Shown: positions 1 through 8,063 of the stretch, piece after piece
Numbering within the stretch: the stretch's first letter is position 1
Layout: every line of letters begins with the position of its first letter
Assembly (NCBI RefSeq): GCF_001552595.1
Contig: NZ_BCRM01000024.1
Coordinates: forward strand, 1 to 64,000
DNA length: 64,000 bases
Source: Rhodococcus erythropolis NBRC 15567
GTDB taxonomy: Bacteria > Actinomycetota > Actinomycetes > Mycobacteriales > Mycobacteriaceae
Direction of reading: 5' to 3'
Notes under the pieces: model-generated
The model's input: only the letters and a program-made list of their open reading frames with translations
The model's database searches: none
What the model was told of the DNA's origin: nothing
Position numbers and translations under genes: made by a program

Positions 1-294
1 AGCCATCCACTGCAGATGCGCCCGCGCACTGCGATTGGGATGCACCCACTTCGCATCCAACAACGCGCCCACCGTCCGCAACGGCGTCTTCAACTCCCGG
101 TACGGCTTGCCGTCGATCAACGCCGCACCCGACGTCGGCTGATCCAAACCCAGGATCATCCGCATCGTCGTCGACTTACCCGCACCGTTCGGGCCCAGAA
201 AGCCCGTCACGATGCCCGGCTTGACCGCGAACGACAAATCGTCCACCGCTTTCGTCGGTCCGTAAACCTTGGTCAATCCCCTCAACTCGATCAT
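1..294 (-). CDS. ABC transporter ATP-binding protein, N-terminal part (runs off the window)
   Basis: Reading down from the ATG at 294 gives 98 codons that begin [20 protein letters not shown] and are open to the window edge. Residues about 34-42 hold a Walker A motif (GPNGAGKST), followed by the [11 protein letters not shown] segment typical of the CcmA/DrrA/NatA class of ABC exporter ATPases. Signature motif, Walker B and any permease gene lie outside the window, so the substrate cannot be named. No strong Shine-Dalgarno is visible before the ATG. The start faces away from the DUF222 gene, so the two share the 295-418 promoter region. Confidence 0.85.
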   Translation of the reverse strand, partial: MIELRGLTKVYGPTKAVDDLSFAVKPGIVTGFLGPNGAGKSTTMRMILGLDQPTSGAALIDGKPYRELKTPLRTVGALLDAKWVHPNRSARAHLQWMA

Positions 295-384
295 GAGGAC
301 CAGTCAACCATGAAAACCGAACTGTCGGAACTTTCGGACGCCAACAGAGAAAGCCGTTGCGTGCGTTCACTGTCGGCACTAGTA

Positions 385-400
385 TCGAATGTATGTTCGA
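385..400. promoter_or_regulatory. LexA (SOS) box candidate
   Basis: TCGAATGTATGTTCGA is a near-perfect inverted repeat and differs at one base from the actinobacterial SOS consensus TCGAAC-N4-GTTCGA. It lies 19 bp before the preferred GTG start of the DUF222-HNH gene. LexA-type boxes before 13E12/DUF222 genes are known from mycobacteria. Binding here is inferred. Confidence 0.6.
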
Positions 401-418
401 CACTACCGGGGGGTAAAA

Positions 419-1726
419 GTGACGACGAAAGTATCTGAACAGGCGATATCCAAACAGACGATATCCGAAGAGACGATCGGACAATTCCGAGCGTCACTCG
501 TCAGCATGGATCGTTCCATCGACAATGCAGCTCGCGTGGATCTACTACGCGCACTGGAAGAGCTGAAGGCCAGTTGCGCTGGGGCCCAGGCATTGCTGGC
601 TGCCGATCTCGACACGGTAACCCGCAAGGACCGCGGCGAACGGGGAGTTCCGCGCTCGTACCAGGGCCGTGGAATCAACGCGCAGATTGCCCTCGCACGG
701 CGAGAGTCGGCATGGTTCGGAACTCAGCATCTCAACCTGGCCCGCGCACTGAACGACGAGATGCCGCACACACTTCGACTACTCGTCCGTGGCTCCATCA
801 GTGAGCATCAAGCGACAATTCTCATGCGTGAAACTGCGTGTCTCACAGTCCAGGATCGCGCTGCATTGGATCGCGAGTTCTGCTGCGACGCTGCAATCTT
901 GGACGGATGTGGCACCCACCAACTGACAGAAAGAATCCGCGCACGCACTGCGGAAATAGACGCAGACAGTGTTGCCAGACGAGCACGCAAAGCCGTAAGA
1001 GACAGACGCGTGACGTCACGGCCTGCGCCCGACACGATGTGCTGGCTCAATGTCCTACTTCCCGCTGCCGCGGGTACCGTCGTATATGCCACGCTCGGCC
1101 GCGATGCAGATTCCGTACTTGCCGGTGGGGACGAGCGCACGCGAGCTCAGATCATGGCTGATCTCCTGGTAGAGCGAGTCACCGGAATCGGCCGCGCCAC
1201 ACCGACACCCGTCACGGTGAATCTGATTGTCTCCGACCAGTCGCTACTCGGCGACGGTTCCGACCCTGCCCACGTCCACGGGTACGGACCTGTTCCAGCA
1301 GCCATCGCACGTGAATGGATCACCTTGTCCGGCGAGGACTCCGAAACCATGACAACGATTCGAAGGCTCTACGCACGCCCCGACACCGGCGCGCTGACCG
1401 CAATGGAATCCACGGCGAGAACCTTCCCGAAGGGACTGGCGCGATTGATCGAACTTCGGGATCGAAGCTGCCGCACTCCGTGGTGCGACGCGCCGGTTCG
1501 CCACCGCGACCACATCCGCGATCACTCCAGGGGTGGCCTCACCAGCGCAGCCAACGGTGCCGGGCTGTGCGCGGCATGCAACTACGCGAAACAGGGCTCG
1601 GACTGGTCTGCCGAACCTGTACCAGGTACCCGGCACACCTTCACCACGACGACGCCTACCGGGCACCGATATTCGTCTGAGGCTCCGCCACTTCCGACGC
1701 CCTGGGCCGGTCCCGACGCGGCCTGA
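419..1726 (+). CDS. DUF222 domain HNH endonuclease (13E12-repeat family)
   Basis: This 435-aa protein has an N-terminal DUF222 helical domain and a C-terminal HNH nuclease domain at about residues 350-400. There the motif reads CRTPWCDAPVRHRDHIRDHS, followed by CAACNYAKQ, which supplies the Cys pairs for the structural zinc and the catalytic His. The family corresponds to the mycobacterial 13E12 repeat proteins; their cellular role is uncertain. I chose the GTG at 419, behind a G-rich ribosome site (CGGGGGG), over the in-frame ATG at 389. The latter overlaps the SOS-box palindrome and would lack a ribosome site. The gene ends 14 bp before the convergent VWA gene. The reading frame is intact. 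Confidence 0.85.
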   Translation: MTTKVSEQAISKQTISEETIGQFRASLVSMDRSIDNAARVDLLRALEELKASCAGAQALLAADLDTVTRKDRGERGVPRSYQGRGINAQIALARRESAWFGTQHLNLARALNDEMPHTLRLLVRGSISEHQATILMRETACLTVQDRAALDREFCCDAAILDGCGTHQLTERIRARTAEIDADSVARRARKAVRDRRVTSRPAPDTMCWLNVLLPAAAGTVVYATLGRDADSVLAGGDERTRAQIMADLLVERVTGIGRATPTPVTVNLIVSDQSLLGDGSDPAHVHGYGPVPAAIAREWITLSGEDSETMTTIRRLYARPDTGALTAMESTARTFPKGLARLIELRDRSCRTPWCDAPVRHRDHIRDHSRGGLTSAANGAGLCAACNYAKQGSDWSAEPVPGTRHTFTTTTPTGHRYSSEAPPLPTPWAGPDAA

Positions 1727-1740
1727 GGTCCTCGGCGTGC

Positions 1741-3342
1741 TCACGATCCTCGGTGAGCCAGTGCGTTCACAAACACCTCGGAAATCTCCGAGGGGTCACG
1801 AGCGATGTACGTCGAACCGCCCGTCACGCGGGAGATATCGGCGAGCGCCGCCGCGTCGGCGTCATCGGTGATGCCGATGGTGACGATGATGACCGGACGC
1901 GCCGGATCCTGCTCGCGTGCAAGAACATCGAGCAGCTGTTCACGGCTGATGCTGTCGGGATCTTCGTTGGCACCGTCGGTCAAGATGATGACGCTGTTGA
2001 CCGCTCGCGGATCGTACGATTCCTGCACCTTACGGAAGGCGGCCAGCGTCGTGTCGTACAAACCGGTGGCGCCACGCTTGAGTTCGGTGAGCCGGTTCGC
2101 CTGATCAGCCATCAACTTTCGCTGAGTCACGCCGTCGACGATGGTGTCGTAGCGCCTGATCGGCACCAATTCCTGAAAGTCCTGGGTTCCGTTCATACCT
2201 TGGGAGAACGCCCAGAGACCGGCAGCGACACTGTCCGGGAAGACCTGATTGCCGGCGAGAGCGGCAGCAGTGGTCAACTGCATGCGCGTCTTGCCGCCTG
2301 CTGCCGGGTAGTCCATCGACGCAGACACGTCGATCGCAACGAGTGTCCGGATCGGCTTGGCCATCAGAGCCCAAGCGCCCAGCGTTTGATCGGCCACCGA
2401 CTGTTCGGAGACCGTCAAGGCCGTCACGTCACCAACTCCACCTTCGACAGCGCCACCGCCGGAAGTACGGAAACCGCTGCGTGTCAGCACTTCCTGAGCA
2501 GATTCACTGTGCAACAGGTCGGCGATGGCGTCACTCTTCTTCGCTGCCGCGTAGTGCCGATCCGGCGCCGACGCACTGACCACCAGGGGGTAATCCATGA
2601 TCATGGTTCCAGTCGCCGGTACTGTCGCGGAAATCTTCGACTCGGCTTTCGTGAACTCGACTACCTGCTGCTCGGTCGAAACACCGACCTTGCCGGAGCT
2701 GACCAATTCGGTGAGCATCTTCTGCCCAACCGGCTGATCTTCGGTACGAACGCTCTCCGCTTGGGCATGGGGTACGAGTGCCGCTCGAACCGATTCGGAG
2801 GTGGCCCCTGTCTCCGCGAGGGCTCCGAGAATGGGCGCCGACGCAACCCCGGTGAACAACGGATTGCCCAGCGCGAGATCGGGAACCTGAAGCGCCGTGA
2901 GCCAACTGGCAAACTGCTCGCCACCGCCGGACGCGAGGACGACAGGCGAGGTGGCGATCGAACCGCCGGCGGCAGCGACCGGTCCCTTGGCCGTCAGTGC
3001 AGCTTTGCCAACCCACGCTGTCGAATCCGGTATCCACATGTCCGGTGCGTCCACGCCCTTGCCCAAGGTTCCCGCTACGTCGCCTGGCAACGCAGAGGTG
3101 ACCGTGATCCGTGAACAGCCTGTCTGCTCCGGCGACGATTCTGCGAGGATCTCCGTGACTGCAGGCGCGATCGCAGGATCTGCTGCCAGCGAGTACTCGT
3201 CGACGCTCTCGCAGGAATCGGACTGTGTTGCCTTGAAGACCACCACCCCGGTAGCGACTACCGCGACGGCAACCAACCCACCCACTGCGTAGAACCCGAT
3301 CGATCGCCCGCTGTCAGGACTCGAATGCCGTCCGCCCGCCAT
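1741..3342 (-). CDS. Membrane-anchored VWA-domain protein with solute-binding-like region
   Basis: The 533-aa product starts MAGGRHSSPDSGRS and has one transmembrane helix at about residues 15-35, then a long extracytoplasmic part. Residues about 45-310 resemble a type 2 periplasmic solute-binding fold (DMWIPDSTAWV, then MDYPLVVSAS). Residues about 330-525 form a von Willebrand A domain with an intact MIDAS motif (DVSASMD) and a later ILTDGANED. The protein probably binds metal-dependent ligands at the cell surface. The start at 3342 follows GGAAGG at good spacing; a longer frame reaching 3450 has no ribosome site. The partner is unknown. Confidence 0.8.
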   Translation of the reverse strand: MAGGRHSSPDSGRSIGFYAVGGLVAVAVVATGVVVFKATQSDSCESVDEYSLAADPAIAPAVTEILAESSPEQTGCSRITVTSALPGDVAGTLGKGVDAPDMWIPDSTAWVGKAALTAKGPVAAAGGSIATSPVVLASGGGEQFASWLTALQVPDLALGNPLFTGVASAPILGALAETGATSESVRAALVPHAQAESVRTEDQPVGQKMLTELVSSGKVGVSTEQQVVEFTKAESKISATVPATGTMIMDYPLVVSASAPDRHYAAAKKSDAIADLLHSESAQEVLTRSGFRTSGGGAVEGGVGDVTALTVSEQSVADQTLGAWALMAKPIRTLVAIDVSASMDYPAAGGKTRMQLTTAAALAGNQVFPDSVAAGLWAFSQGMNGTQDFQELVPIRRYDTIVDGVTQRKLMADQANRLTELKRGATGLYDTTLAAFRKVQESYDPRAVNSVIILTDGANEDPDSISREQLLDVLAREQDPARPVIIVTIGITDDADAAALADISRVTGGSTYIARDPSEISEVFVNALAHRGS

Positions 3343-3555
3343 GAAATCTGCCCTTCCGAGGCCACTCGCACTAGGACATACCGACGGCATGCGTGCGACT
3401 GGAGCTATCCCTACCGGGCGGTAGTGTAGCCAAGAACACAGAAATTCCAACTAGCGCTGAATCGTCGGAGAACCGACGAGCCCATATTCCGGGACAGTCC
3501 GACCGAAGTCACGAACCTTCAAGCGTCACAGCGACTTTTCAGCAAACCACTCTTC

Positions 3556-4971
3556 TCAGAAGAGCTCGCGCTTCTGGACCTTGCCCATCGCGTTACGCGG
3601 CAGAGTCTCGGCGAAGCGAACCTCACGGGGACGCTTGTGCGCCGACAACTCAGCCCCGACCAACTCGACCAATTCAGCTTCGGTGACCTCGGGGCTCCCG
3701 GGCTTACGGACTACGACGGCGATGATCCGCTGACCCAGATCGGCGTCGGGGACACCGATCACCGCAACTTCGGACACCGAAGGGTGCCCGAGGATGGCGG
3801 TCTCGATCTCGCCGGCGCCGACTCTGAATCCACCGGTTTTGATCAAGTCGATGGATTCGCGGCCGACGATTCGGTGGAACCCACCCTCGTCGATGACGGC
3901 GACATCACCGGTCTTGAAGTAGCCGTCCTGCGTCCAGGACTCGGCGGTTGCGACTGGACGGTTCAAGTAGCCGTCGAAAAGCATCGGCCCACGTACCTGT
4001 AGACCGCCGATACTCTCGCCGTCGTGTGGCACGTCGTTGCCCTTCTCGTCACGAAGACGAGTCTCGACTCCGCGCAGCGGCACGCCGACCCACCCTGGGC
4101 GTCGCTCGCCGTCGAAACGTGTGCTCAAAGTCAGCATCGTCTCACTCATGCCGTATCGCTCGATGGGCGTCAATCCTGTTCGGTCCCGCAGCTTTTCGAA
4201 GACAGGCACAGGAAGCGGCGCACTACCGGAAACCAGAAGTCGGGCACCGGACAACGCGCGGGCAGCTTCTTCGTCTTCGGCGATACGCGACCAGACGGTG
4301 GGAACACCGAAGTAGAGGGAGCCTTTCGCCCGGGCGTAATTTTCCGGCGTCGGCTTGACGGTGTGGATCACCCGGCTGCCGATCCGGAGGGGGCCGAGGA
4401 TTCCGAGGATCAGTCCGTGCACGTGGAAGAGCGGAAGCCCGTGCACGAGCGTGTCTCGCCACGTCCAGTCCCAGGCCTCGGCGAGCGCGTCGATCCCGGC
4501 TGCGATGGCCGAGCGACTGAGCAGAACGCCCTTCGGTGGGCCAGTGGTTCCGGACGTGTACAGGACGAATGCTGTGGACTGCGGTGCCGGTTCGGGATAG
4601 CTGTGCCACGAGCGAGCGTGCAACCGGACGGGAACTACCGGCAGAGTGTCGCAGTGGTCGTCCGTTTCACCGAGCCACGCCTGAGCACCCGAGTCACGCA
4701 GAATGTGCTCCCGCTCAGCCTTCCCCGAGTCCGGCGGGACCGGCACAACGGTGACACCGGCAATCAATGCCCCGACGACGGCGAGGATCGTTTTTGCTGT
4801 GGGAGTTGCCAATACGGCAACCCGATCGGCCTGCGCCACTCGTTCCGCGACCGAGGTCGCGGCACCGAGAATGACACTCCGCGAGAGAACCGTGTCACCG
4901 ATCGTCACGGCGGCGTCGAGGTCGTCACCGCGGGCGACAGCAAGGGGGTTCAGTGATCTCAGCAGCACCAC
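3556..4971 (-). CDS. Acyl-CoA synthetase (ANL superfamily, FadD36-like)
   Basis: This is a 471-aa AMP-forming acyl-CoA ligase. The P-loop YTSGTTGPPKG lies at about residues 138-148, the A5-type motif is ERYGMSET, the hinge region is YFKTGD followed by GRESIDLIKTGGFRVGAGEIE, and the C-terminal catalytic lysine is in NAMGKVQK. Length and position beside dapC and fdxC match M. tuberculosis FadD36 (Rv1193 region). The short N-terminus also recalls malonyl-CoA synthetases of the MatB type, so substrate length is uncertain. It sits 9 bp after the rhomboid gene and is probably cotranscribed with it. Confidence 0.85.
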   Translation of the reverse strand: MVLLRSLNPLAVARGDDLDAAVTIGDTVLSRSVILGAATSVAERVAQADRVAVLATPTAKTILAVVGALIAGVTVVPVPPDSGKAEREHILRDSGAQAWLGETDDHCDTLPVVPVRLHARSWHSYPEPAPQSTAFVLYTSGTTGPPKGVLLSRSAIAAGIDALAEAWDWTWRDTLVHGLPLFHVHGLILGILGPLRIGSRVIHTVKPTPENYARAKGSLYFGVPTVWSRIAEDEEAARALSGARLLVSGSAPLPVPVFEKLRDRTGLTPIERYGMSETMLTLSTRFDGERRPGWVGVPLRGVETRLRDEKGNDVPHDGESIGGLQVRGPMLFDGYLNRPVATAESWTQDGYFKTGDVAVIDEGGFHRIVGRESIDLIKTGGFRVGAGEIETAILGHPSVSEVAVIGVPDADLGQRIIAVVVRKPGSPEVTEAELVELVGAELSAHKRPREVRFAETLPRNAMGKVQKRELF

Positions 4972-4980
4972 GACAGCATC

Positions 4981-5661
4981 TCACAGCGCCGATGGTCGCA
5001 AACTTTCTCCTGCCCGACGCGCATCTATCGAGTGCGGAGGGAACAGCGTCACCAGCGCCGCCCCCAAGAGCGCCCCGGAAAGAACGGCGAATCCGTGCGC
5101 GTCGTCGACCGTCACCAGGGTTGCGCCGCCGACGACAATCACGGCCGTCAGAACAATCTCAGGCATTCGCGGGCGCACCAGAACACCGATCCCCGCGGCC
5201 GCCGCTGCCAGAGCAAGTGTGGCACCGGAGTTTCCTGCGCCGGTCGACGGAAAGACTGCGGTGGTGAGCAAACCGAACAACAGTTGACCGAGCAGAAAGA
5301 GAGCCCAGCCGCGTGCGGCGCCCCAGAGCCGAAACGCAGGCGGTGCAACCACGGCCAGCGTCACGAGATTGGTGACGGTTCCTGCGACCCCTCCGTCCTG
5401 GACGAGCACGGAGGTCAGAATGCGCCACCATTGACCGTCGCGAATCAATGCGGGATCACGACGAAACATCTCGAGTAGTCCTGGTATCAGCGCCTGCAGG
5501 ATGGACGGCACTGCAACCATCAGCCAGAGGAGAGCTGCCGAGAGTGGGAACTCTCCGAAAACTCGACGACTTTTCAACCACACGAGCATCAGTGCAACCG
5601 AGGCGACAACGACAGCAAAAATCAGTACCGCGTCCAAGCCGCCGGTCCCTGAGGTGGTCAC
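4981..5661 (-). CDS. Rhomboid family intramembrane serine protease
   Basis: The 226-aa polytopic protein has about six or seven hydrophobic segments. Rhomboid hallmarks are RDGQWWRILTSVLVQ in the loop before the core, Asn98, the nucleophile Ser145 in GAGNSGAT, and His189 in DDAHGFAVLSG. The Ser-His dyad is therefore present, although the usual GASG reads GNSG. It should cleave transmembrane substrates within the membrane; the target is unknown. It directly precedes the acyl-CoA synthetase gene on the same strand. Confidence 0.75.
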   Translation of the reverse strand: MTTSGTGGLDAVLIFAVVVASVALMLVWLKSRRVFGEFPLSAALLWLMVAVPSILQALIPGLLEMFRRDPALIRDGQWWRILTSVLVQDGGVAGTVTNLVTLAVVAPPAFRLWGAARGWALFLLGQLLFGLLTTAVFPSTGAGNSGATLALAAAAAGIGVLVRPRMPEIVLTAVIVVGGATLVTVDDAHGFAVLSGALLGAALVTLFPPHSIDARRAGESLRPSAL

Positions 5662-5725
5662 AGCGCGACCTTACATCGGACCGATACCGACATCAGGGAA
5701 CCTGACACCTGGGAAAGCACACGGT

Positions 5726-6829
5726 TCAGGCGGAGAGGCGCTTTGCTGCCGCGGCGATTCGTTCGTCTGTTGCAGTGAGCGCGATCCGCACGTGCTTGCT
5801 ACCGCTCGGACCGTAGAACTCACCGGGGGCAACGAGGATCCCACGATCGGCGAACCAACTGACCGTCGCTCGACATTCCTCGCCGCGCGTCGCCCAGAGG
5901 TACAGACCCGCCTCGGAATTGTCGACGGTGAATCCGGCGCCTCGAACAGCTTCGATCAACACGCTGCGACGCTCGCGGTACCGCTCGCGCTGGATGTTCT
6001 CGTGTTGGTCGTCGCCCAAAGCTGCGGTCATCGCCGCCTGGATCGGCAGCGGCAGGATCATGCCCGCGTGCTTACGCACCTCGAGCAGTTCCGACACCAA
6101 AGCCGGATCACCGGTGACGAACCCCGCGCGATAGCTCGCGAGATTGGACGTCTTCGAAAGCGAGTGGACCGCAAGCAAACCGGTCAGATCGCCGTCGTTG
6201 ACACGGGGATCGAGAATGGAGAGTGCATCCGCTTCCCACGTCAATCCGAGGTAGCACTCGTCGGAGACGACGATCGCGCCGCGCTCGCGCGCCCAGGCCA
6301 CGGCCTTCTGCAAGTGCTCGAGGCCGAGCACCTTGCCGGTGGGGTTCGAGGGCGAGTTCACGAAGATCATCGCCGCCGACTCGGGACCGAGCTTGTTCAA
6401 GCCGTCGGCGCGCAGGACGCGAGCGCCTGCCAGCTTCGCCGCGACCTCGTACGTCGGGTATGCCAACTCCGGAATGACCACCAGATCGTCGGCTCCGAGA
6501 CCGAGCAATGTCGGCAGCCACGCGATCATTTCCTTCGTGCCGATCGCCGGCAGGACCGCTGCCGGATCGACGTCGGGAATGTTGTAACGGCGATCGAGTG
6601 ACTCCGCTACGGCCTCGCGAAGTGCGAGCGTGCCGTGCGTCGTCGGATATCCGGGTATCTCGGCAACAGAGGACAAAGCCTCCTGGATCACCGGATCAAC
6701 GGGATCAACCGGCGTTCCCACGGACAGGTTCACGATGCCGTCGGGATGAGAGTGCGCCTTCGCCGTGACGTCGGCGAGCGAATCCCACGGAAAATCAGGA
6801 AGCCCAGCGGCCACCGGAGTACGAGACAA
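5726..6829 (-). CDS. dapC: N-succinyldiaminopimelate aminotransferase DapC
   Basis: This 367-aa class I/II PLP aminotransferase fits the succinylase branch of lysine and meso-diaminopimelate synthesis, where it makes N-succinyl-LL-diaminopimelate from the 6-oxo compound with glutamate as amino donor. Visible features are LSVGTPVDPVDP, the PLP-contacting NSPSNPTGK (Asn162), Asp190 in SDECYLG, and the Schiff-base lysine K226 in HSLSKTSNLASYRAGF. It follows fdxC by only 5 bp on the same strand, the same order as Rv1177-Rv1178 in M. tuberculosis. That context supports DapC over other aminotransferases of the fold. Confidence 0.88.
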   Translation of the reverse strand: MSRTPVAAGLPDFPWDSLADVTAKAHSHPDGIVNLSVGTPVDPVDPVIQEALSSVAEIPGYPTTHGTLALREAVAESLDRRYNIPDVDPAAVLPAIGTKEMIAWLPTLLGLGADDLVVIPELAYPTYEVAAKLAGARVLRADGLNKLGPESAAMIFVNSPSNPTGKVLGLEHLQKAVAWARERGAIVVSDECYLGLTWEADALSILDPRVNDGDLTGLLAVHSLSKTSNLASYRAGFVTGDPALVSELLEVRKHAGMILPLPIQAAMTAALGDDQHENIQRERYRERRSVLIEAVRGAGFTVDNSEAGLYLWATRGEECRATVSWFADRGILVAPGEFYGPSGSKHVRIALTATDERIAAAAKRLSA

Positions 6830-6834
6830 GATCT

Positions 6835-7158
6835 CTATTCCTCACCCATGGGAGGCAGCGCCTTGATGAACGGCGTGTCGTAGTCGACCTTGCCGAGCTT
6901 GGCCGCTCCACCCGGCGAACCGAGATCGTCGAAGAAATCGACGTTGGTGCTGATGTACGCGTTCCACTGGTCCGGGACGTCGTCTTCGTAGAAGATGGCT
7001 TCGACGGGACAGACAGGCTCACACGCGCCGCAGTCGACACACTCGTCGGGGTGGATGTAAAGCATGCGTCCACCCTCGTAGATGCAGTCGACAGGGCATT
7101 CTTCGATGCACGCCTTGTCCATCACATCTACACACGGTTCAGCAATCGTGTAGGTCAC
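6835..7158 (-). CDS. fdxC: Ferredoxin FdxC-type (two iron-sulfur clusters)
   Basis: This 107-aa small acidic electron carrier has an N-terminal half with [17 protein letters not shown] and a second motif [12 protein letters not shown]. The arrangement is typical of seven- or eight-iron bacterial ferredoxins of the mycobacterial FdxC family; the first site, with its wide C-x7-C spacing, usually carries 3Fe-4S. The GTG at 7158 is preceded by GGGAG at good spacing, and starting there removes an unrelated N-terminal extension. It is the first gene of an fdxC-dapC pair. Confidence 0.9.
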   Translation of the reverse strand: MTYTIAEPCVDVMDKACIEECPVDCIYEGGRMLYIHPDECVDCGACEPVCPVEAIFYEDDVPDQWNAYISTNVDFFDDLGSPGGAAKLGKVDYDTPFIKALPPMGEE

Positions 7159-7263
7159 TGCCGATCTCCCTGCCTTCCTGTCGTGCATCGCCGCCGCAAC
7201 ACGCAGTTGCAAGGGGCCGAAAATCCGATACGACTCTCACGTACCGCGGGAACAGCCTATTAT

Positions 7264-7295
7264 CCCCCTGCCAACCGACTCTGAGCAGGCGGGGG
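7264..7295 (-). terminator. Hairpin downstream of the fbiC operon
   Basis: CCCCC-T-GCC pairs with GGC-GGGGG around a 15-nt loop, giving an eight-pair stem with one bulge, just after the last gene of the fbiC unit and before the fdxC promoter. There is no U-run, so it would be an atypical actinobacterial terminator. Confidence 0.4.
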
Positions 7296-7304
7296 TAACA
7301 CATT

Positions 7305-8063
7305 TCAGCCTACTGCGGTGATGTTCCTCGACCGAATCGCGATCCACTTCTCCCCCGCGGCAGCCGCGCGGACCAAAGCGCCGCGCTCACCGAGATAATC
7401 CGCCACGACGCCGACCACCGGAATCTTGCCGAAAATCTCGTACGGTTTTGTCCGCGACGGCCGCTTGTGCAGCTCGTCCGTGATGGCACGAAAAGTCTTG
7501 GACGTGCGCCACAAGGTGCCGATGAGCGCGAACGGGCGCCAGGTCTCGTCAGCACCGCTGACCGACTTTTCGGCGAAATCCTCACCGGCGAGCAGATCTC
7601 GGGACTTGGTCTCACGCCGGCACAGCACCGACGCCAGGAGGTCCACCTGCTGATCCCGCTCCGTCACTCCGTGTTCACGGGCAACCGCAACGAGCACAAC
7701 GGCCTGATTCGCAAATGCCAAGAGGTCCTGGATCGGCAGCCGATTGAGGAGGACGCCGAAGATGCCAGGGAACGCGACGGCAACGGTGTTGAGTGCACCC
7801 AACCGAGTCGTCCACCACTTCGAGCGCTGCTCGTCGGTCATCACCGACCACGCCGCCGTCCCGGGGAACTTGACGACGTCGAGGACCCAGGCCGCCGCGT
7901 CCAACACCATCGCTGCGGCATTTCGCTCGGGATCGGTCGGCTCGAAGGTCCGACGCTTGATACCGAGCGGATCACTGTAGGCGAGATCGAGAACCGGGTT
8001 GATCCCCCATACCGCTCGATCGAGAACCTCGACGACCTTGCGGTCCCCCAGAACATCGGCCAT
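7305..8063 (-). CDS. Uncharacterised protein translationally coupled to fbiC
   Basis: This 252-aa protein has no clear signal peptide. Moderately hydrophobic helices occur near AVAFPGIFGVLLNRLPIQDL and AFANQAVVLVAVAREHGV, followed by QQVDLLASVLCRRE. The pattern loosely recalls EcsC-like proteins, but I cannot assign it firmly. Its ATG at 8063 overlaps the fbiC stop (TGATG), so it should be translated together with FbiC, and a link to F420 metabolism is possible by context only. No catalytic motif is obvious. Confidence 0.7.
   Translation of the reverse strand: MADVLGDRKVVEVLDRAVWGINPVLDLAYSDPLGIKRRTFEPTDPERNAAAMVLDAAAWVLDVVKFPGTAAWSVMTDEQRSKWWTTRLGALNTVAVAFPGIFGVLLNRLPIQDLLAFANQAVVLVAVAREHGVTERDQQVDLLASVLCRRETKSRDLLAGEDFAEKSVSGADETWRPFALIGTLWRTSKTFRAITDELHKRPSRTKPYEIFGKIPVVGVVADYLGERGALVRAAAAGEKWIAIRSRNITAVG

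Noticed and set aside
1753..3114. Long open frame (453 codons) on the plus strand opposite the VWA gene
   Set aside because: Arg/His/Gly-rich translation without motifs; it mirrors the codon bias of the real minus-strand gene, which has MIDAS and signal-anchor features.
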